From: Talaromyces rugulosus
Lineage: Eukaryota; Ascomycota; Eurotiomycetes; Eurotiales; Trichocomaceae
Length of the DNA: 64,000 nt
Reading direction: 5' to 3'
Assembly (NCBI RefSeq): GCF_013368755.1
Contig: NC_049562.1
Span: forward strand, 868,001-932,000
Shown: positions 11,258-26,022 of the stretch, piece after piece
Numbering within the stretch: the stretch's first letter is position 1
Layout: every line of letters starts with the position of its first letter
Made by a program: the position numbers and the translations under genes
The notes under the pieces: model-generated
The model's database searches: none
What the model was told of the DNA's origin: nothing
The model's input: the letters and a program-made list of their open reading frames with translations, nothing else

Positions 11258-13112
11258 TCTGGCTGCCGGACGAACCACGTGGAACGGATAAAACAGACGA
11301 GAAAAGAGCCTTTATTTCCCTTTTCGAGAGCAGGGAGACAAAGGGTTGGGGAGGAGGCGAAAGGAGGATTGAGAGTATTTGAAGGGGGGAAGGACCGGGT
11401 GTTTACTCACGCCGAGCTAATTTGGGGGTGGGCTCAAAATCGGAGGGAGATCCTCGGCAGATCTAGCTCACCGAATTAGGTGGACATATGATTTTCTTCC
11501 TTGTGAGCTAGTTGCGCATGGAAGTCTAGTTCTTTCCCGGCATTCTCGATGACATAAAAGATTAAGAGAAAATCTAGAACATTGATTTTTGATTCTTTAT
11601 TTTGTATATTATTTGGACGCATAGTAACAGGTGCAAATTCAGGCGTGTGCCGTCAAGTCGTAATATGCTACGATCGTGCATGGAGTGAACAGAATGGTAC
11701 AGTAGTACTTACCTTTTAAAGTGCTCGCTCCTGTGGCATGGCGGTTATCCTGGGAGTCTGTGTTGGTAAGCATGATTTCGTTAGTCGGAGCTCCCTTGCT
11801 GCATCATCGAAGGACATTGGTTATCCATGCCGGCCACAATTGACCTATAAACAAGTAGTATTATGTAGAATTTGACCTGTGCAGTCCCGAATGGCGTGAG
11901 GAGAGGTGATCCATTGCAGTTAAATCCCTCGAATCGGGATATTCACGAGTAAGGATGCAGGTGTCGTACCTGTCATTGCGCGTGGTAGCTTAACCGAGAC
12001 GGCATACGGAGTACTCCGTAGTGAGATAAACAATAGCCATGTCAGAAAAACTGACACATGGCGTCGGGTGGTCAGTCGTTGCCCAGTCATTTATTTAGAC
12101 GTCTCAACATAGTAGTCGACCGATCAAGCGATGCAACGGTGGTCGACAAAACCTCCAGATTCGGTGGATTCCCATCGAGCCAAACGAATCAAGAGGAAGC
12201 CGATGACAAGCGAACACTTGGGCATTTACCCCGGGATGAGCACTTCTGATCAAAACGTGCGTATGAATGAGACCGAAACGTTTTTGTTGTTGTCGTTTGG
12301 AGGATGCACCGAATACTGATAGTATACCCAAGTCGGGCCTCGTTTTTCTTTGTACACGTCACGTCACGGCCCCGCGCAAGAGGCACGAGAACTAGAATGA
12401 CAGTGAAGATCGATATTAGCTGCTAGCATTGTCAATTATAAGAAGTAAAACTTCAAGTAGTGGTACTGTAGGTGGCAGAATAATACGTAGTGTGAAACAT
12501 CGCAAACGCAGCAGGCGGGAAGGCGGGCGCCTGCCGTGGTTAGTGCTTCACGAAGTTTCCAGGCCGCCTAGCCCAAAGCAAACCTAGCCCAGTCCCCACC
12601 TTCTCTCAACATCGATATTCATGCTGGCAACGCTCTTCCATCATCTTTTCTTTAAAAATCTCCTGCGGCTCTGAAAGCGCACTCTTGCTGTCCTTTCTCC
12701 TCATCGCCAGCTTGCATCAAGACCACGCATCATATCCGAGGCGATCCAGAGCTCCGACCTGCACCGTCAGCTCTGCTGTGTCCGCCTTTGCCGCTGTTGA
12801 TCCTTCCAGGTCTTTTTGTTAAGGACTGTTTGCTCGACTTGCCAACGTCACGCATCCTCCTCGGCTTGCCGTATCTTCTTTCTGTCAATAACTATCGAAT
12901 TATTGGCCCCTTTCGTTTCCCTTCCTCTTTTTTTCCACACTTGGAAAATTTGGGCTTGATCTTGGGGCGTGCCCCCCCCACCTCTGTTCTGAGGGACGCT
13001 TCGACCCTAGACGTCATTCGTTAGCTCACTCACCTACATCCACTCCAACGACCAGCCCACAACCTGGGGACCTCATTATTTCCCATGGTTGTCTTTGCTC
13101 TATTTGCTCAAA
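11258..13112. other. 1.9-kb intergenic, promoter regions of tsc13 and the HECT ligase
   Basis: No coding potential I would defend. A perfect 16-bp palindrome lies at 12005-12020 (listed separately). The 500 bases before the HECT gene are CT-rich, as in a long 5' leader. No tRNA boxes were found. Confidence 0.5.
12005..12020. repeat. 16-bp perfect palindrome TACGGAGTACTCCGTA
   Basis: The sequence equals its own reverse complement over 16 bases. Half-sites (TACGGAGTA) recur in other intergenic regions near 33935 and 35470, and a diverged inverted form lies near 55945. It could be a protein-binding site or a dispersed repeat end; its function is unknown. Confidence 0.7.
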
Positions 13113-16100
13113 ATGGGGAGAATTAAGAAGGTGGCGGGCTCGAAGCATGAGGCTACAATTGTAAGTAATGACGCTTGTGCATCCTGGGGTCGTTGACTTT
13201 TTTTGCTGATCGTGGATATTTTCACAGTCACCGTATATGTCCGAGTTCGTCAAACTCGCTACTGGTATATCGCTCGCCAAGCTTCCATCACACCTCGCAA
13301 CTCTTCCACGCACGTGGCCTTTCCCTCGAGGCGACCTCTATCACTGGATACCTCTCCTGGACCGATTCGATGACATTTTGACCAAAGTTATCGATCAGTA
13401 TGGATTGAATGCTGGCCCTCAGACTGTTCCATTCCAGCGACTCGTCTTGTCTGACGCCTTGAATGCCGAGGGGCTCAAGGACGAAGCTGAGATCAGCCAA
13501 ACGCTCGACTCTGTTGGATACGGACCTGAGGGTGACCGAGAGCTTGTGGAGTCGATCCTCGATTTTTCACAATTGCTACAGGAAAAATGTGGAAACCGCA
13601 GTCTCTATAACAGCAGTGACCGCTTAAACGATTTATTAAACACGACTTCGAATACCCTTCTGTTGATTACTCTTCGCCTGGCTCTCTGCCTGGCTCAACG
13701 ATATCATGCTCGACAGCGTAACGCTAGCACCACTCATTTCCAACAAGCTTTATTGGCTGCACACTATAGTATTGATTTGGAAAAGGTTCAGAAACTTGCA
13801 TCGCCCTTCCCCCAGCCGACATCATTGACCAAGCCTCCGACCGCACCGTTTTCGCCCGCGGCCGATACCAAAGACAAGGAAAAGTCTCTGCTAACTGGGC
13901 ATGACGCTAATGATGTTATTAATTTGCTGCGAGAGAAGACTGGCTGGGAAGAATGGGGGAACGTTCGCGCAGTATATTATCCCTCTAGCGCTTCGGATCA
14001 GGAAAATCCAAAGCCAGACTCTCGCCAAAGCGAACAGTTTCATTCTCAGGCACCTACGACTCCTACACCACCACGGAGAAGTGCGACTCTTCCAACGCCT
14101 CGTCTCGGTCGGACGATTAGCGCCGAAGATTCCCCTTTAATACACGGCACTACACCCTCTGCAAAACCTGCAGATCTACCCGTTAACTCTAGATCCGTTG
14201 AAGTCCCCGCTGTGACAGTCACTTCGACCGATATCGAGGCCATTCTCGATTCAAAGCTGTCCGATGTACCGTCCGATTCCAAGTATGACTTTCTCCACAG
14301 AGTACGAGTCGCTCGCTCCTTGGTCACTTCTGAGACCACTCGTGAACAAATTTTGTCAATTCGCATTCTCGCACTTACCAACTTAGCCTATATCTACCCC
14401 GAGGCTATAATGCAACAGAAGATTTTGCAGCAAGACTCAGATCAGCCCAAGCGATTGCAATCAGTGTATCAGCTTGCAGAATTGGCGCACCTTGGCGCTA
14501 GTGGGGACCTCCCAACTTTGCGAACCACGCAGACTTTCGCTTTGTATGCCCTTGATGCCCTGACGAAACACAAAGGAAGATCTGCCGATGTTTGTGCTGC
14601 CCTAAACGTCAATGTGAACCACGGTATCCTCATGTTCCTGACCCGAAAGGCTATCACCGAGCTCTCTACCGATGAAGAGGGTGGGGATGAATCGGATGAG
14701 TGGCGAGACGCACTGTTTTTGCTGCTAAGGACATTGCCGGGGTCGAGTACACGAACGCCAGAAACTCTCATTGCAGCTGGTTTAATTCCTATGTTTGTGG
14801 ATGTGCTGAATCTACGCACTGAGAAAGCACGACGTGTATATCCACGTGTCCTGGAATTTCTTGATACCTTTGTACACGCTGTTCGGGACGCTCTTGGTAC
14901 CCTGGCGACTGCCAAGGGCTTTGACGCCATTTCAGACTTGATAGGGCATGAGACAAAATCGGCTTTTGACAAAGTTAATGAAGGAGTAGGCATCCCGGCA
15001 GAATTCCGCACCCCCTCAGTCGATTACAACATACCGTATTTTCAACAACAATCGTTGAGATGGCTTTTTAGATTTGTCAATCACATAATGCAACATAATG
15101 GTGGAGGGTTCGACCGGCTCTTGCGCAACCTTGTCGACTCTCCTCCATTGTTAACGGCGCTTCGTTTGATTTTCGAGAACGCCTGTGTTTTCGGATCTCA
15201 TGTGTGGAGTGGTGCAGTCAATATCCTTAGCAGTTTCATTCACAACGAGCCTACTAGCTACGCTGTCATCGCGGAAGCAGGCCTCAGCAAGAGCCTCCTA
15301 GAAGCAATTATTCTCGAAAACCTTAAGGTTCCGGAAACTAAGGAGCCTACCACGACGCTTGAGGAAGGAGAATCAACTACTGAACCAAGCGACTCATCTA
15401 CCGGTCGCCCCCCTGCACCAAAAGTAAACTACACTCTTGCCAGAGGCCAGGAACAGAAGCTGGCTCGTGGAATTCTGCCTGCTGCTGAAGCTATGTCATG
15501 TATTCCGCAGGCATTTGGAGCGATCTGTCTAAATTCTGCGGGCTTGGAATTGTTTCAAGCGTCTGGTGCTCTTGATAGTTATCTCGAGATATTTGAGAGC
15601 CCAGCACATGTCAAATGCATGGATGCTACTCTCGTCCGCTCACTGGGGACTACATTTGATGAGCTTGTTCGGCATCATCCGGCTCTAAAAGAATCTGTCA
15701 TGTCAGCTGTTTTGGTTATGGTCGCTCGTGTGGGATTGCTGTGCAAGAAGATGGCATACAATGGCGCTGGTGCCAAGTTGTGGACCAAAGATGAACAGGG
15801 AAACCTGTCTGTCATCGGTGGTAAACATGCTTTGCCAATTGAGATCGGCGAGCCTTTTGAGGCAACAACAGAACGTGATGGACAGTTCTCTTACCCGCCA
15901 TTGCAGGAAGTGACGCTTCCTAATGGTGGAACCCTTACGCTTGGTCAAGTTCCGGAGACAAAGCCACCTACGCCTCAGAATACCTCACCAGATGCGGATG
16001 AATGGGGTCTCACAGTTGCAAATTACATTTACCCCGTTATGCGCTTCCTGGGTGCATTCTTTGAAAACCAGATCAACTGCACGTATTTCATTGAAACAGG

Positions 16101-19100
16101 GGGCGTGGAGTTCGTCCTAGACTTTGCAACTCTTCCTAGCTTGTCATCTGATTTCCAGAGCCGCCAGGCCAATAGTGAATTCGCCCAGTTGGTTCACATG
16201 ATGGCTGAAACTAAACCACATCTTGTGCTCCCCTCTTTAATAAAGCGGACTCAAGACTCTGTTAACCGTCTTGCTGATTTCTGGAAAGAGCCTACCGCCG
16301 ACGGCTTTTTCACGCCGTTGACCAAGCCAGACCTTGGCGATTCAAACGAAAGCGATAGCGGAGATTTGATTTGGAGTCGAGGGACATATTACCTTAAACA
16401 TCTCGTCGCAGTTCATGTTTTGACTGACACCCTACGTGAGGTCTATACACCGCCGATATACCAGACGCGTCCTAGTCAACAAACGTCGGCCTTCTCTCAA
16501 GTTAATCTGACCGATCAATATGCGGCTCTTATCACAGACTTGGGGCAGCTTCACGCTGCCTGCGTTTGGGAAGAAATACTGTTGCAAAAGAATCTTCCCA
16601 AGCGCTGGCTTGAAGCTACAAATGTGCGCAGCTACGACTTGGGAAGCGATGAAGCCAACAATGCACTTGGTTTGTCTAGTGATAACACACAGCGGAATGC
16701 AGCTCCTGATACTGAAGAGGAGCGGCCAGCTTCAGCCGGCACGACAGCTGAACCTGAGAGAACTTCTAATTCTGCAGTGCCAGCAACGGCGGATGAGGGT
16801 GCTCGAGCTGGAGAAGAAGAAGACCCCCCGTTTAAGAACACACAGGCTCTTCGCTACCTTCTTAGTTCTTTACCCACGACTATTACGGGATACTTCCACC
16901 TTCTTGGGCATGGAACTCTTGTGAAGCGCCGTAATGATCCTTATGTCAAACAAAATGCATTGTTGGTTGCGGACGCCATTGCTGGAACTGTGCTTCGTCA
17001 ATTGCAGTTGGGTGCTCCTAATAGAGCTTCGGGTGTCAAAGAGCGGTTTTCTTATCTCATCGTCATCCTATCCGCCTTCTCACAGTTGTTGTTCGAAACA
17101 CCTGTAGAGCGCTCCCATTCTCATTGCCTTACGTCGATTCTTTTTGCATTCAAAAAGCAGAATGGATTGAAGGTGATAAAGAATCTCTGTGAACTGTTTT
17201 TGCAAGAAATCAAGGAGCTGGCTCCTCAAGTTGGAAAATTTGATGATCCCAACAAGTCATCTCGCCTTGCCTCTGCTTACGGGGGGATCAAAATTATCTT
17301 GTCATTTTTCTCAGAGATTACTTCTGCTCGAGAGTCAAATCACCTTCAAGCAGGCGGCGAAAATACTCGCGAGCCTTTCAACCCAGCCCAATTCTTAGTA
17401 GATTTGCGCATGGAGGTTCTCCCGATGGCGAGAGAGTTGTGGTGCTCTGATTTCGTTGATCAGGCCTCGAGCTCGATTTTGAAATGCTTGGTAGATATTC
17501 TTCGCTCCACTCTGGATGGGGACCATGAATCTGGGGCAGCGACTCAAAAGAATCGCAGTTTTGTTGCAGATCCTCCTAGGAGAACAATGTCTCTTAACCG
17601 GGACCGAGTGACTATGCTCATAGAGCGAGGATTTGACACGGAACTATCTCGCGAGGCGCTCTACCGGTGCAACAATGTTTTGGCTGCTGCGGAAGATTAC
17701 TGTCGAGCTCAAACTTGGCTTCGACCACCTCCGCGATTCTCTCCTGGCTCAGATCTCGAAGCCACAACAAGGACTACAGGTGCGACAGAAGACACTTCGG
17801 TAGCAGACACCCCCCCTTTCAATAACTTGACGGTGTCTGACCGCAATGCTGCATTGGCGCGATTATTTGGCGAAGGTTCGACTCGCTTCACGCCCGGTGA
17901 TGGAAATGAGATCGGCGAACATGAATCTGGCCACAATACTGAGTTCTTGGCGAGGGCATTGAACCACATCTTCAACGATTCAGAAACCATTGGCAATGAC
18001 CCTTTGGAGGAAGCCTCTCAAGAAAGCCGCCGCGTCGCACCCAGCGAGTCTGTAGCCCAGCCAACTGACCGGCGGCGCGAGGTCACGACTATTGGAGATC
18101 TTGATGTCGAACGTGACAAGGTTAGGACGAATTTGATTGAACGATGCCTTGATGTTCTAAATATTCACCACGATGTTACGTTTGAATTGGCAGACTTAAT
18201 TGCTGCTGCAACGAAGAAACACCGCGATCCCGAGGGATTTCGAAAAGAAGTTGGCGAGACTTTGGTACAATCACTGGTTTCACTACAGATGGAGGGCGAC
18301 CTTCAGCCATCTGGCAAAAAGATTGCAGCTTATGCTAATCTGTTGGCCTTGGTTCTTCAAGACAAATATATTTACACTGCAACAGTGGACGAGTTGAAGG
18401 ATTGTTTTGTGACACTGCTTGGGTTCATCAAAATACCCCCATCTGACAAGCCAACTGAAGAAACGTCTCCGTGGATTGGACAAGTTTTACTTGTAATCGA
18501 GAAATTGCTGTCAGACGATGCCCAACCTCCTCAAATCCGTTGGACTCCTCCTCAGAGTGTCGACGACTCCATCGATTCCGGTGGTGCTGAATTGGAACCG
18601 CCTCTTCTAGCTTTGGACGACAAGATTCAGCTCTTCGATGCACTACTGGATATTCTCCCTAGAATTGGGAAAGATAATTCCCTCGCTCTGTCGGTCTGTC
18701 GTATCCTTGTTGTTCTCACAAGAAGCCGCCAAATCGCAGTACGTATGGGTGAAAAGCGTAATCTTCAGCGTCTCTTCGTCATGATGAAACAGCTTTCCAG
18801 CTCTGCCAACGACAAACTGCAAGGCGCCTTCATGCTGGTTTTGAGGCATATTGTTGAAGATGATGAAACTATCAGACAGATTATGAGGAGTGAAATCACT
18901 TCTAATTTCGAGTCTAGGTCCTCTAGACAAACAGATACTACTGCATATGTTCGACAAATGTATCACCTTGTACTCAGATCACCTGAAATCTTCGTGGAAG
19001 TGACAAACGAGAAATTAAAACTACAACGATATGACCCGAATCAACGACCTCAGAATCTTGCATTGAAAGTCACTGCACCCACAACCACGACGGAAAAGCC

Positions 19101-22100
19101 AGACCTAGCAGAGAAAGCAATAGACAGTGTTGAAAGCAATGAGACCGCAGGTGCCAAAGACAAAGGCAAGATTACAGACATCAAACCTCCAGTCGTGGAG
19201 AACCCTGATGGTGTCATTCACTACCTACTGTCAGAATTGTTGTCCTACCGTGATGTTGATGATAAGGAGCCTTCCCAGGAAAACGTGGAGGGACCAACAG
19301 TCGACCGCCCAGAAGCTCAAACTGACGTCGAAATGTCTGCCTCTGCTGAAGATCCCTCACCGTCTTCTTCTACTGCAGATTTAACCAACACACGAGGCTC
19401 AAAGAAGTCCGAAAAACCCCCTTTCAAGGCTGATGATCATCCAATCTACATCTATCGTTGCTTTCTTTTACAATGTTTGACCGAGCTTCTATCCTCATAC
19501 AACCGGACAAAAGTGGAATTCATCAACTATTCTCGTAAAGCTGATCCATTGGCAACTACACCATCTAAGCCACGAGGGGGGGTTTTGAATTACTTGCTCA
19601 ATTCATTGGTACCCATCGGGACACTAGAGCATGATGAAACCGTCTCATTCAAGAAGCGCAGCAACACTTCTGCTTGTGCAATGCGAGTTCTCGTTGCACT
19701 GTGTACTCGCACTGGCGAATTTGGCGGGAACAACCGGCGGCGCAATGCTGAAGAGGAAGAAGAAGAAATCGAACTCCTTTTCGTTCGGCGTTTTGTTCTC
19801 GAGCACTGCCTGAAGGCGTATAGAGATGCTATGGTTTCCAACGAATTGTTGGACCTTAAGTACTCGCGTTTAATGTGCTTAGCTGACCTTTTTGACAAGA
19901 TGCTTAGCGGCTACACTTTTGCCGGTGGTGACACCACTTATCCTTCATCGACTAGACAGCTCGCGAAGACCATGTTTGAGAAGCATTTCATATCAGCTTT
20001 GACTGCGTCAATAGCAGACGTTGATCTTAATTTCCCAGCTTCGAAGAGGGTCATTAAATATATTCTTCGTCCGTTGAATAAGCTTACTCAGACTGCCGTT
20101 ATCCTGAGCGAAACCTTGAGCATTTCCACCTTGGGCGAGACAGAAGACGACGAAATATCGTCTGCAACATCAGTCTCAGACGTGGACGATAATCGCGAAG
20201 AGACACCTGATCTATTTCGACACTCTACACTTGGCATGCTAGAGCCAAGCCACGAGGAAGAGACCAGTGAAGATGAATCCGAAGAGGATGACGAAATGTA
20301 TGACGATGAATATGAGGATGAGATGGACTACGATGAAGATCTACCCGAAGACCATGGTGAAGTTGTGAGCGACGAAGACGAGGATCTCGAGGGCCGTGGC
20401 CCCATTGAAGGCCTATCTGGAGATCCTGGAATGGATATCGAAGTCCTCCTTGATGGAGATGATGACGAGGATGACGAGGATGATGAAGACGATGACGAAG
20501 ATGACGATGAAGATTCCGATTTAGACGATGAGGATGAGATTATGGCCGGAGAAATCACTGGGGATAATGCAAACGACAGCTTAGCAGGCGATGAAGATGA
20601 TGAATGGGAAAGTGAAGATGTGTCCGAAGACAACGAGGAGGCCGCGGAAATGCTTACCCAGTTTGAGAACGAGCTCGCCGATATCAGACAAGTTGATCAG
20701 CATGGTGATGGGCAGCGATTTGAGGACATCTTCCGCGTATTACACGACGCTGGTGGTGGCGTCGATGATTTCCCTGGGAACAGCCTGCGGGATGATGTAC
20801 AGGATGAGCTGCTTGACGACGAAATGAATGAAGACGAAGGTGAGTATCGTCCCCCCTAGTATTTCATGGGTGTACTGATTATTGGTTCAGACGACGACGA
20901 TGAAGTAGATGAGCTTGAGGAGGAGCTCGACGAGATGGATGAAGATCAAGTTTCTTATGACGAAGGTCTCGATGGTAGGACCTCTGTTCATATTTTTTCT
21001 TCTTCTTATATTGGACGGCAGCTGATGAACATACAGATGAGGACATTGAGCCTTGGGGCTGGGAGGGCGAGGAGGCACCAGTACCTAGGCATCATCACCA
21101 CCACCATCGCCATATGCGTGGGATGCCTGCGGCATGGACTACTCTACCTGGCAGCATCAGCCGTCACGGTATCATTCCGATCCCCCCTTACCGTTCTCAA
21201 CGCAATCAGGCCGCCTCTCGCAACAATGATGATGGAACCAACCCGCTCCTTACCCGCTCCGATCGTGGCCCAGAAGGCCCTGGACAGACCCGTGGCACAA
21301 CAAACGAAGCTTTCACTGATTGGGTCCACGGTGTTGATTCTACGTCTGGTAATCGTCTGCTTTCTATGGATAGCCCTGTGAGCTTTGTGAATGCTATTAT
21401 GCAGGCCATCGAAGGCCAAGGTGGTCCAGGGTTTGGAGTTGTTAGTCGACCAGATGGCATTCACGTCCACGTTGATCGACGAGCCATAATGCCCAGTAAC
21501 CGAATTCAAGGCATCTTTGAATTGGGTCGGTCACAAAACGCCTCTTCCAAATCCCGCGATGATCCATCTCAAGCAATCAGCTTCGCTCTAGCAACAACTA
21601 CTGCTCGATGGCAAGAAGAAGCACGCATTTTATTTAGCAACAATTATGTTGAGAAAACCCAGCGTGTTGTGAACTCACTTTTACGTGTTCTGGTGCCTCC
21701 TTCTATCGCAGAAGAGAAGCAACGTCAGAAAGAAGAGGATGAAGCTCGAAAACGCCGGGAAGAAGAGCGGGCAGAGAGAGAGAGACTTGAGCGCCTTGCG
21801 AAAGAAGAGGAGGAACGTGAAAAGGCTCGAAAAGAGGAGGAAGAAGCCGCTCGTCGTCGAGAAGAATTGGAGCGACAAGCTGAATTAAGAGCTTCCACCG
21901 TAGAAGCCGAAGAAGTTGATGAGGCCATGGAGGACGTTGATAGCGCTGCCTCTGTCGCTGAAGCTGCAGCCGAGCCTCAGGAAGCAGGCCCCTCTGAACC
22001 AGTACAACGCGTCTTCACCACAATTCGAGGACGTCAAGTGGATATCACAGGGTTGGAAATTGATCCAGAGTACCTCGAGGCTTTGCCAGAAGATATTAGG

Positions 22101-25100
22101 GAAGAGGTCATTATGCAGCAGCTTGCTGAACAGCGTTCTCAAGCAGTAGCATCTGGGGAGGAGCCGACTGAAATCAGCCAAGAATTCCTCGAGGCCCTGC
22201 CTGCTGAGATCCGGGAAGAAATCCTACAGCAAGAAGCTGCAGCTCGGCGTCGTCGTGAACGAGACTCTGCTCGCCGGCAAGCTACTTCAACTGGTGCTCC
22301 AGTCCACGCAGAAGAAATGGATCCGGCTAGTTTCATGGCCACTCTTGATCCGTCATTGCGGCAAGCTGTTCTTGCGGACCAGCCAGACGAGATTTTGGCT
22401 ACCCTCGGCCCGGAATTTCTTTCAGAAGCTCGTGCTCTTCCAGGTCGACGGCTTACACAATTCGGCGATGTTGGCCGAGGTGAACAGCGCCATCACGATG
22501 AAGCACATGATGAAGAGACAAGAAAACCACAACGCCGTCAGATTGTGCAAATACTTGACAAAGCCGGAGTTGCTACTTTGCTGCGACTAATGTTCATGCC
22601 TCTCCAAGGCAATGCTCGCCACCAGTTGCATGACATTCTTCACAACGTATGTGAGAATCGTCAAAATCGGATTGAAGTGATTAGCCTTCTACTTTCTGTA
22701 CTTCAAGATGGAAGTGGTGATGTAGCTGCCATAGAGCGAAGTTTTTCTCATCTCTCGTTACGGGCTAAGATGCCAGCTACTCAGAAAACTCCGCAATCCT
22801 CCAAACGCAGTCTTCCATCCCAAGCCGCAACCAGCGCCAATAGTGAAGTTACGCCACTCATGGTTGTTCAACAGTGTCTCAGTACGCTCTCGTTTCTAAC
22901 CCAGTACAACCCACACATATCCTGGTTCTTCCTTACTGAACATGACTCATCCTCGATGCTGAAGCTGAAATCATTACGGCGAGGCAAAGGAAAAGATACC
23001 AAGGAGAACAAGTATGCATTGAATTCGCTATTGTCTTTGCTAGATCGAAAGATGATCATGGAAAGCCCGAATTGCATGGAACAACTGTCCAACCTCCTTA
23101 ACACCATCACACAGCCTCTTACCATCCTCTTGCGACGGGAGAAGGAGAGACAAGATGAGGCGAAAGACAAAGAACCACAAATTACTGATGTCGACGCTCA
23201 AGATGCCACATCTTCAGCTCCTAGAGTCGCCCAGTCTACCGAAAGCCAAGATACGCAAATGGCTGAAGCAGCGGTAGATGCACCTAATACGAGCGCAGAT
23301 GAAGACAAATCCAAGAAACGCATGATCGAACCACCTGTTGTTCCAAAGTATAATCTACAGTTGGTTGTTGGCATTCTCGCTGCTAAAGAGTGCAATGGGA
23401 AAACATTCCGAGACACGCTCTCTACGATCAACAATCTATCGGCGATCCCGGGTGCGAAAGATACCTTCGGCCAGCAACTCATATCACAAGCACAATCATT
23501 GAGTGAAGTGATTCTTGTGGATCTTGATGCACTCCTTCCTCATATTGAACATGCTAGTTCTGGCACGGATATGCAGGGCCTGGCGCTTTCTAAATTCTCT
23601 CCTCCCAGCTCAGACCAAGCGAAGTTGCTCCGTGTCCTAACAGCGCTTGACTACTTGTTTGATCCTCACCGAGTTGACAAAATCAAGGGCGCTGAGCCAG
23701 AGTCGGCACCCAAAGAGGATGTTCTTCGCACCCTTTATGAAAATTCAAGTTTCGGACCGCTCTGGAACAGGCTCAGTGCATGCCTTAACGTAATTCGGCA
23801 AAAGGAGAACATGCTCAATGTGGCTACTACTTTACTTCCGTTGATTGAGGCCCTCATGGTTGTCTGCAAAAATACGACTCTCAAAGACGCTCCGCTTTCG
23901 CGACATGGCAGAGAGTTTTCTGTCGCAAGCCCACCCCCTGATGCAGGCTCTGGCATGGAAAGCCTTTTCTTCAACTTTACTGAAGATCACAGAAAGGTTC
24001 TCAATGAGCTTGTCCGTCAAAACCCTCGACTCATGAGTGGAACATTTTCGCTCTTAGTTAAGAACCCCAAGGTTCTGGAATTTGATAACAAACGGAACTA
24101 CTTCACTCGTCGAATTCACACCCGCGGCACGGAGGCCCGACACCCTCACCCTCCTCTGCAATTATCCGTACGAAGGGATCAAGTTTTCCTTGACTCCTTT
24201 AAGTCTCTTTATTTCAAGAGCGCCGACGAGGTGAAATACGGCAAACTGAGCGTTCGTTTCCATGGCGAGGAGGGTGTTGACGCTGGTGGAGTGACTAGGG
24301 AATGGTTCCAAGTTCTTGCTCGTGGAATGTTCAACCCCAATTATGCGCTGTTCATCCCAGTTGCTTCTGATAGAACCACGTTCCATCCAAACCGCCTGAG
24401 CGGGGTCAACACAGAACACTTGATGTTCTTCAAGTTCATCGGTCGCATCATTGGTAAGGCACTGTACGAGGGCCGAGTTCTTGATTGCCACTTCAGTCGA
24501 GCCGTGTATAAGAGCATTCTTGGAAAGTCTGTGTCGATCAAGGACATGGAGACGCTTGATCTCGACTATTACAAATCTCTACTTTGGATGCTGGAAAATG
24601 ATATCACGGACATCATTACTGAGACCTTCGCTATTGAGACGGACGACTTCGGCGAAACACAGGTTATTGACCTCATCCCCGACGGCCGCAACATCCCCGT
24701 TACTCAAGAGAACAAGGAGGAATACGTACAGCGTGTAATTGAGTATAAGCTCGCTGGGTCTGTGAAAGAGCAACTTGAGAATTTCCTGAAAGGTAAGATA
24801 GCTTTTGTGTGCTATGGCGCGTAATTCACTGCTAACTTAAACACCAAGGTTTCCATGATATAATTCCACCTGATTTGATTTCCATTTTCAATGAACAGGA
24901 ACTCGAGCTGCTCATCTCTGGCTTGCCGGAAATTGATGTCGAGGACTGGAAAAACAGCACGGAATACCACAACTATTCAGCCTCGTCGCAACAGATCCAA
25001 TGGTTCTGGCGAGCAGTCCGGTCTTTTGACAAAGAAGAACGCGCCAAATTGCTCCAGTTTGTCACTGGTACCAGTAAGGTGCCTCTCAACGGCTTCAAGG

Positions 25101-25340
25101 AGCTGGAGGGTATGAATGGCTTTAGTAAATTCAACATCCACCGCGATTATGGCAACAAGGATCGCCTCCCCAGTTCACACACATGCTTCAACCGTGAGTT
25201 TCTTCTACAAGTTTAGTATCTACATTTTACTAATATTATTTTCAGAACTCGACCTTCCAGAGTATGATAGCTATGAGGATCTCCGACAACGAGTCCACAA
25301 AGCAATTACTGCCGGGAGTGAATACTTTGGCTTTGCATAA
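13113..25340 (+). CDS. tom1: HUWE1/Tom1-type giant HECT E3 ubiquitin ligase
   Basis: Six exons: 13113-13160, 13228-20839, 20891-20974, 21037-24792, 24849-25193 and 25246-25340. Together they give 3979 residues. The order matches HUWE1/Tom1: N-terminal armadillo-like DUF908/DUF913 regions, a UBA domain (about 1472-1510, [19 protein letters not shown]...), and a long Asp/Glu-rich tract (about 2355-2490). Next are a His-rich patch, an Arg/Glu coiled coil, DUF4414-type repeats with [16 protein letters not shown] and [14 protein letters not shown], and a C-terminal HECT domain. The catalytic Cys 3946 lies in [16 protein letters not shown], 33 residues from the end, as expected. The family ubiquitinates excess histones, ribosomal proteins and DNA-repair factors. 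Introns 2 and 3 bracket a tiny 84-nt exon inside the acidic tract. All joins keep frame. Confidence 0.96.
20270..20560 (+). repeat. GAT/GAC/GAA-rich coding low-complexity tract
   Basis: Within the HECT-ligase gene the sequence is almost entirely Asp and Glu codons (densest at about 20455-20535). Yeast Tom1 and HUWE1 also have acidic tracts. The mirror-image Ser-rich open frame on the minus strand is a by-product. Confidence 0.85.
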
Positions 25341-26022
25341 ACAAGAATATATCTTCTTGCTTTCTTACTACTCTACGCAAGTTATATCCAGCATGCTAGG
25401 GCGCCCGAGTTTGTTTTTTTTTTTCCCTTCGTTTTTCTGTTTTTGTTTCTTTCCTTTTCAGATGTCGTGAATGGGGTTGTTAAATTGATTTAGTCGCATA
25501 CGGGCGGAACGACTCATGGTCTTTGTTTGTATTTTAGAATTTCATGCTTTGATTACCGGGCAGGAATTTCCAAAAGGCTGGCTGTTTTCCGGCGAGAAGT
25601 TTCTTTCGTGAGAACCGATTGAAGTGCAGGTTAATCGGTTGTCTTGATGAGACTGGTTCCTCGTGGAGGACGGTTCGGACGTGTTCTATGATCAGCGATG
25701 TGTGTTCACTTAGCCAGCCAATTGATTTATGTGTTTCAGATTAAAAGCTTCTATAAAATAAGCCGTGACTTTAAAGCGTAACTATTTAGAAGAGTAAAAT
25801 AATACCGGTGGCCGCTGCCTGCTGTTTCCGGCACACTGGCTGCAGCCTTCCCCACGCGGCCAAGTCTCGGAGATGGAAACTTTTTTTTCGACCTGCCTTT
25901 TATCTGCGGGGTGCATAACCTCTCTTTTTTTTTCCCCTTCGTGCTGGCTATTTATTTTCACAAACCAGATTGTTTCGTCAATTGAATAAATACTCGATCA
26001 CATTCCTGATCAGAAGCCAAAT
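25341..26022. other. intergenic, 3' end of HECT ligase and promoter of PRPP synthetase
   Basis: Holds T-rich runs near 25415-25460 and 25925-25940, the second about 90 bases before the PRPP synthetase start. Pyrimidine-rich leaders of this kind are common in fungal housekeeping genes. No other feature was seen. Confidence 0.5.

Noticed and set aside
20328..20633. Ser-rich open frame on the minus strand (101 codons)
   Set aside because: It is the complement of the Asp/Glu codon tract of the HECT ligase and has no independent support.
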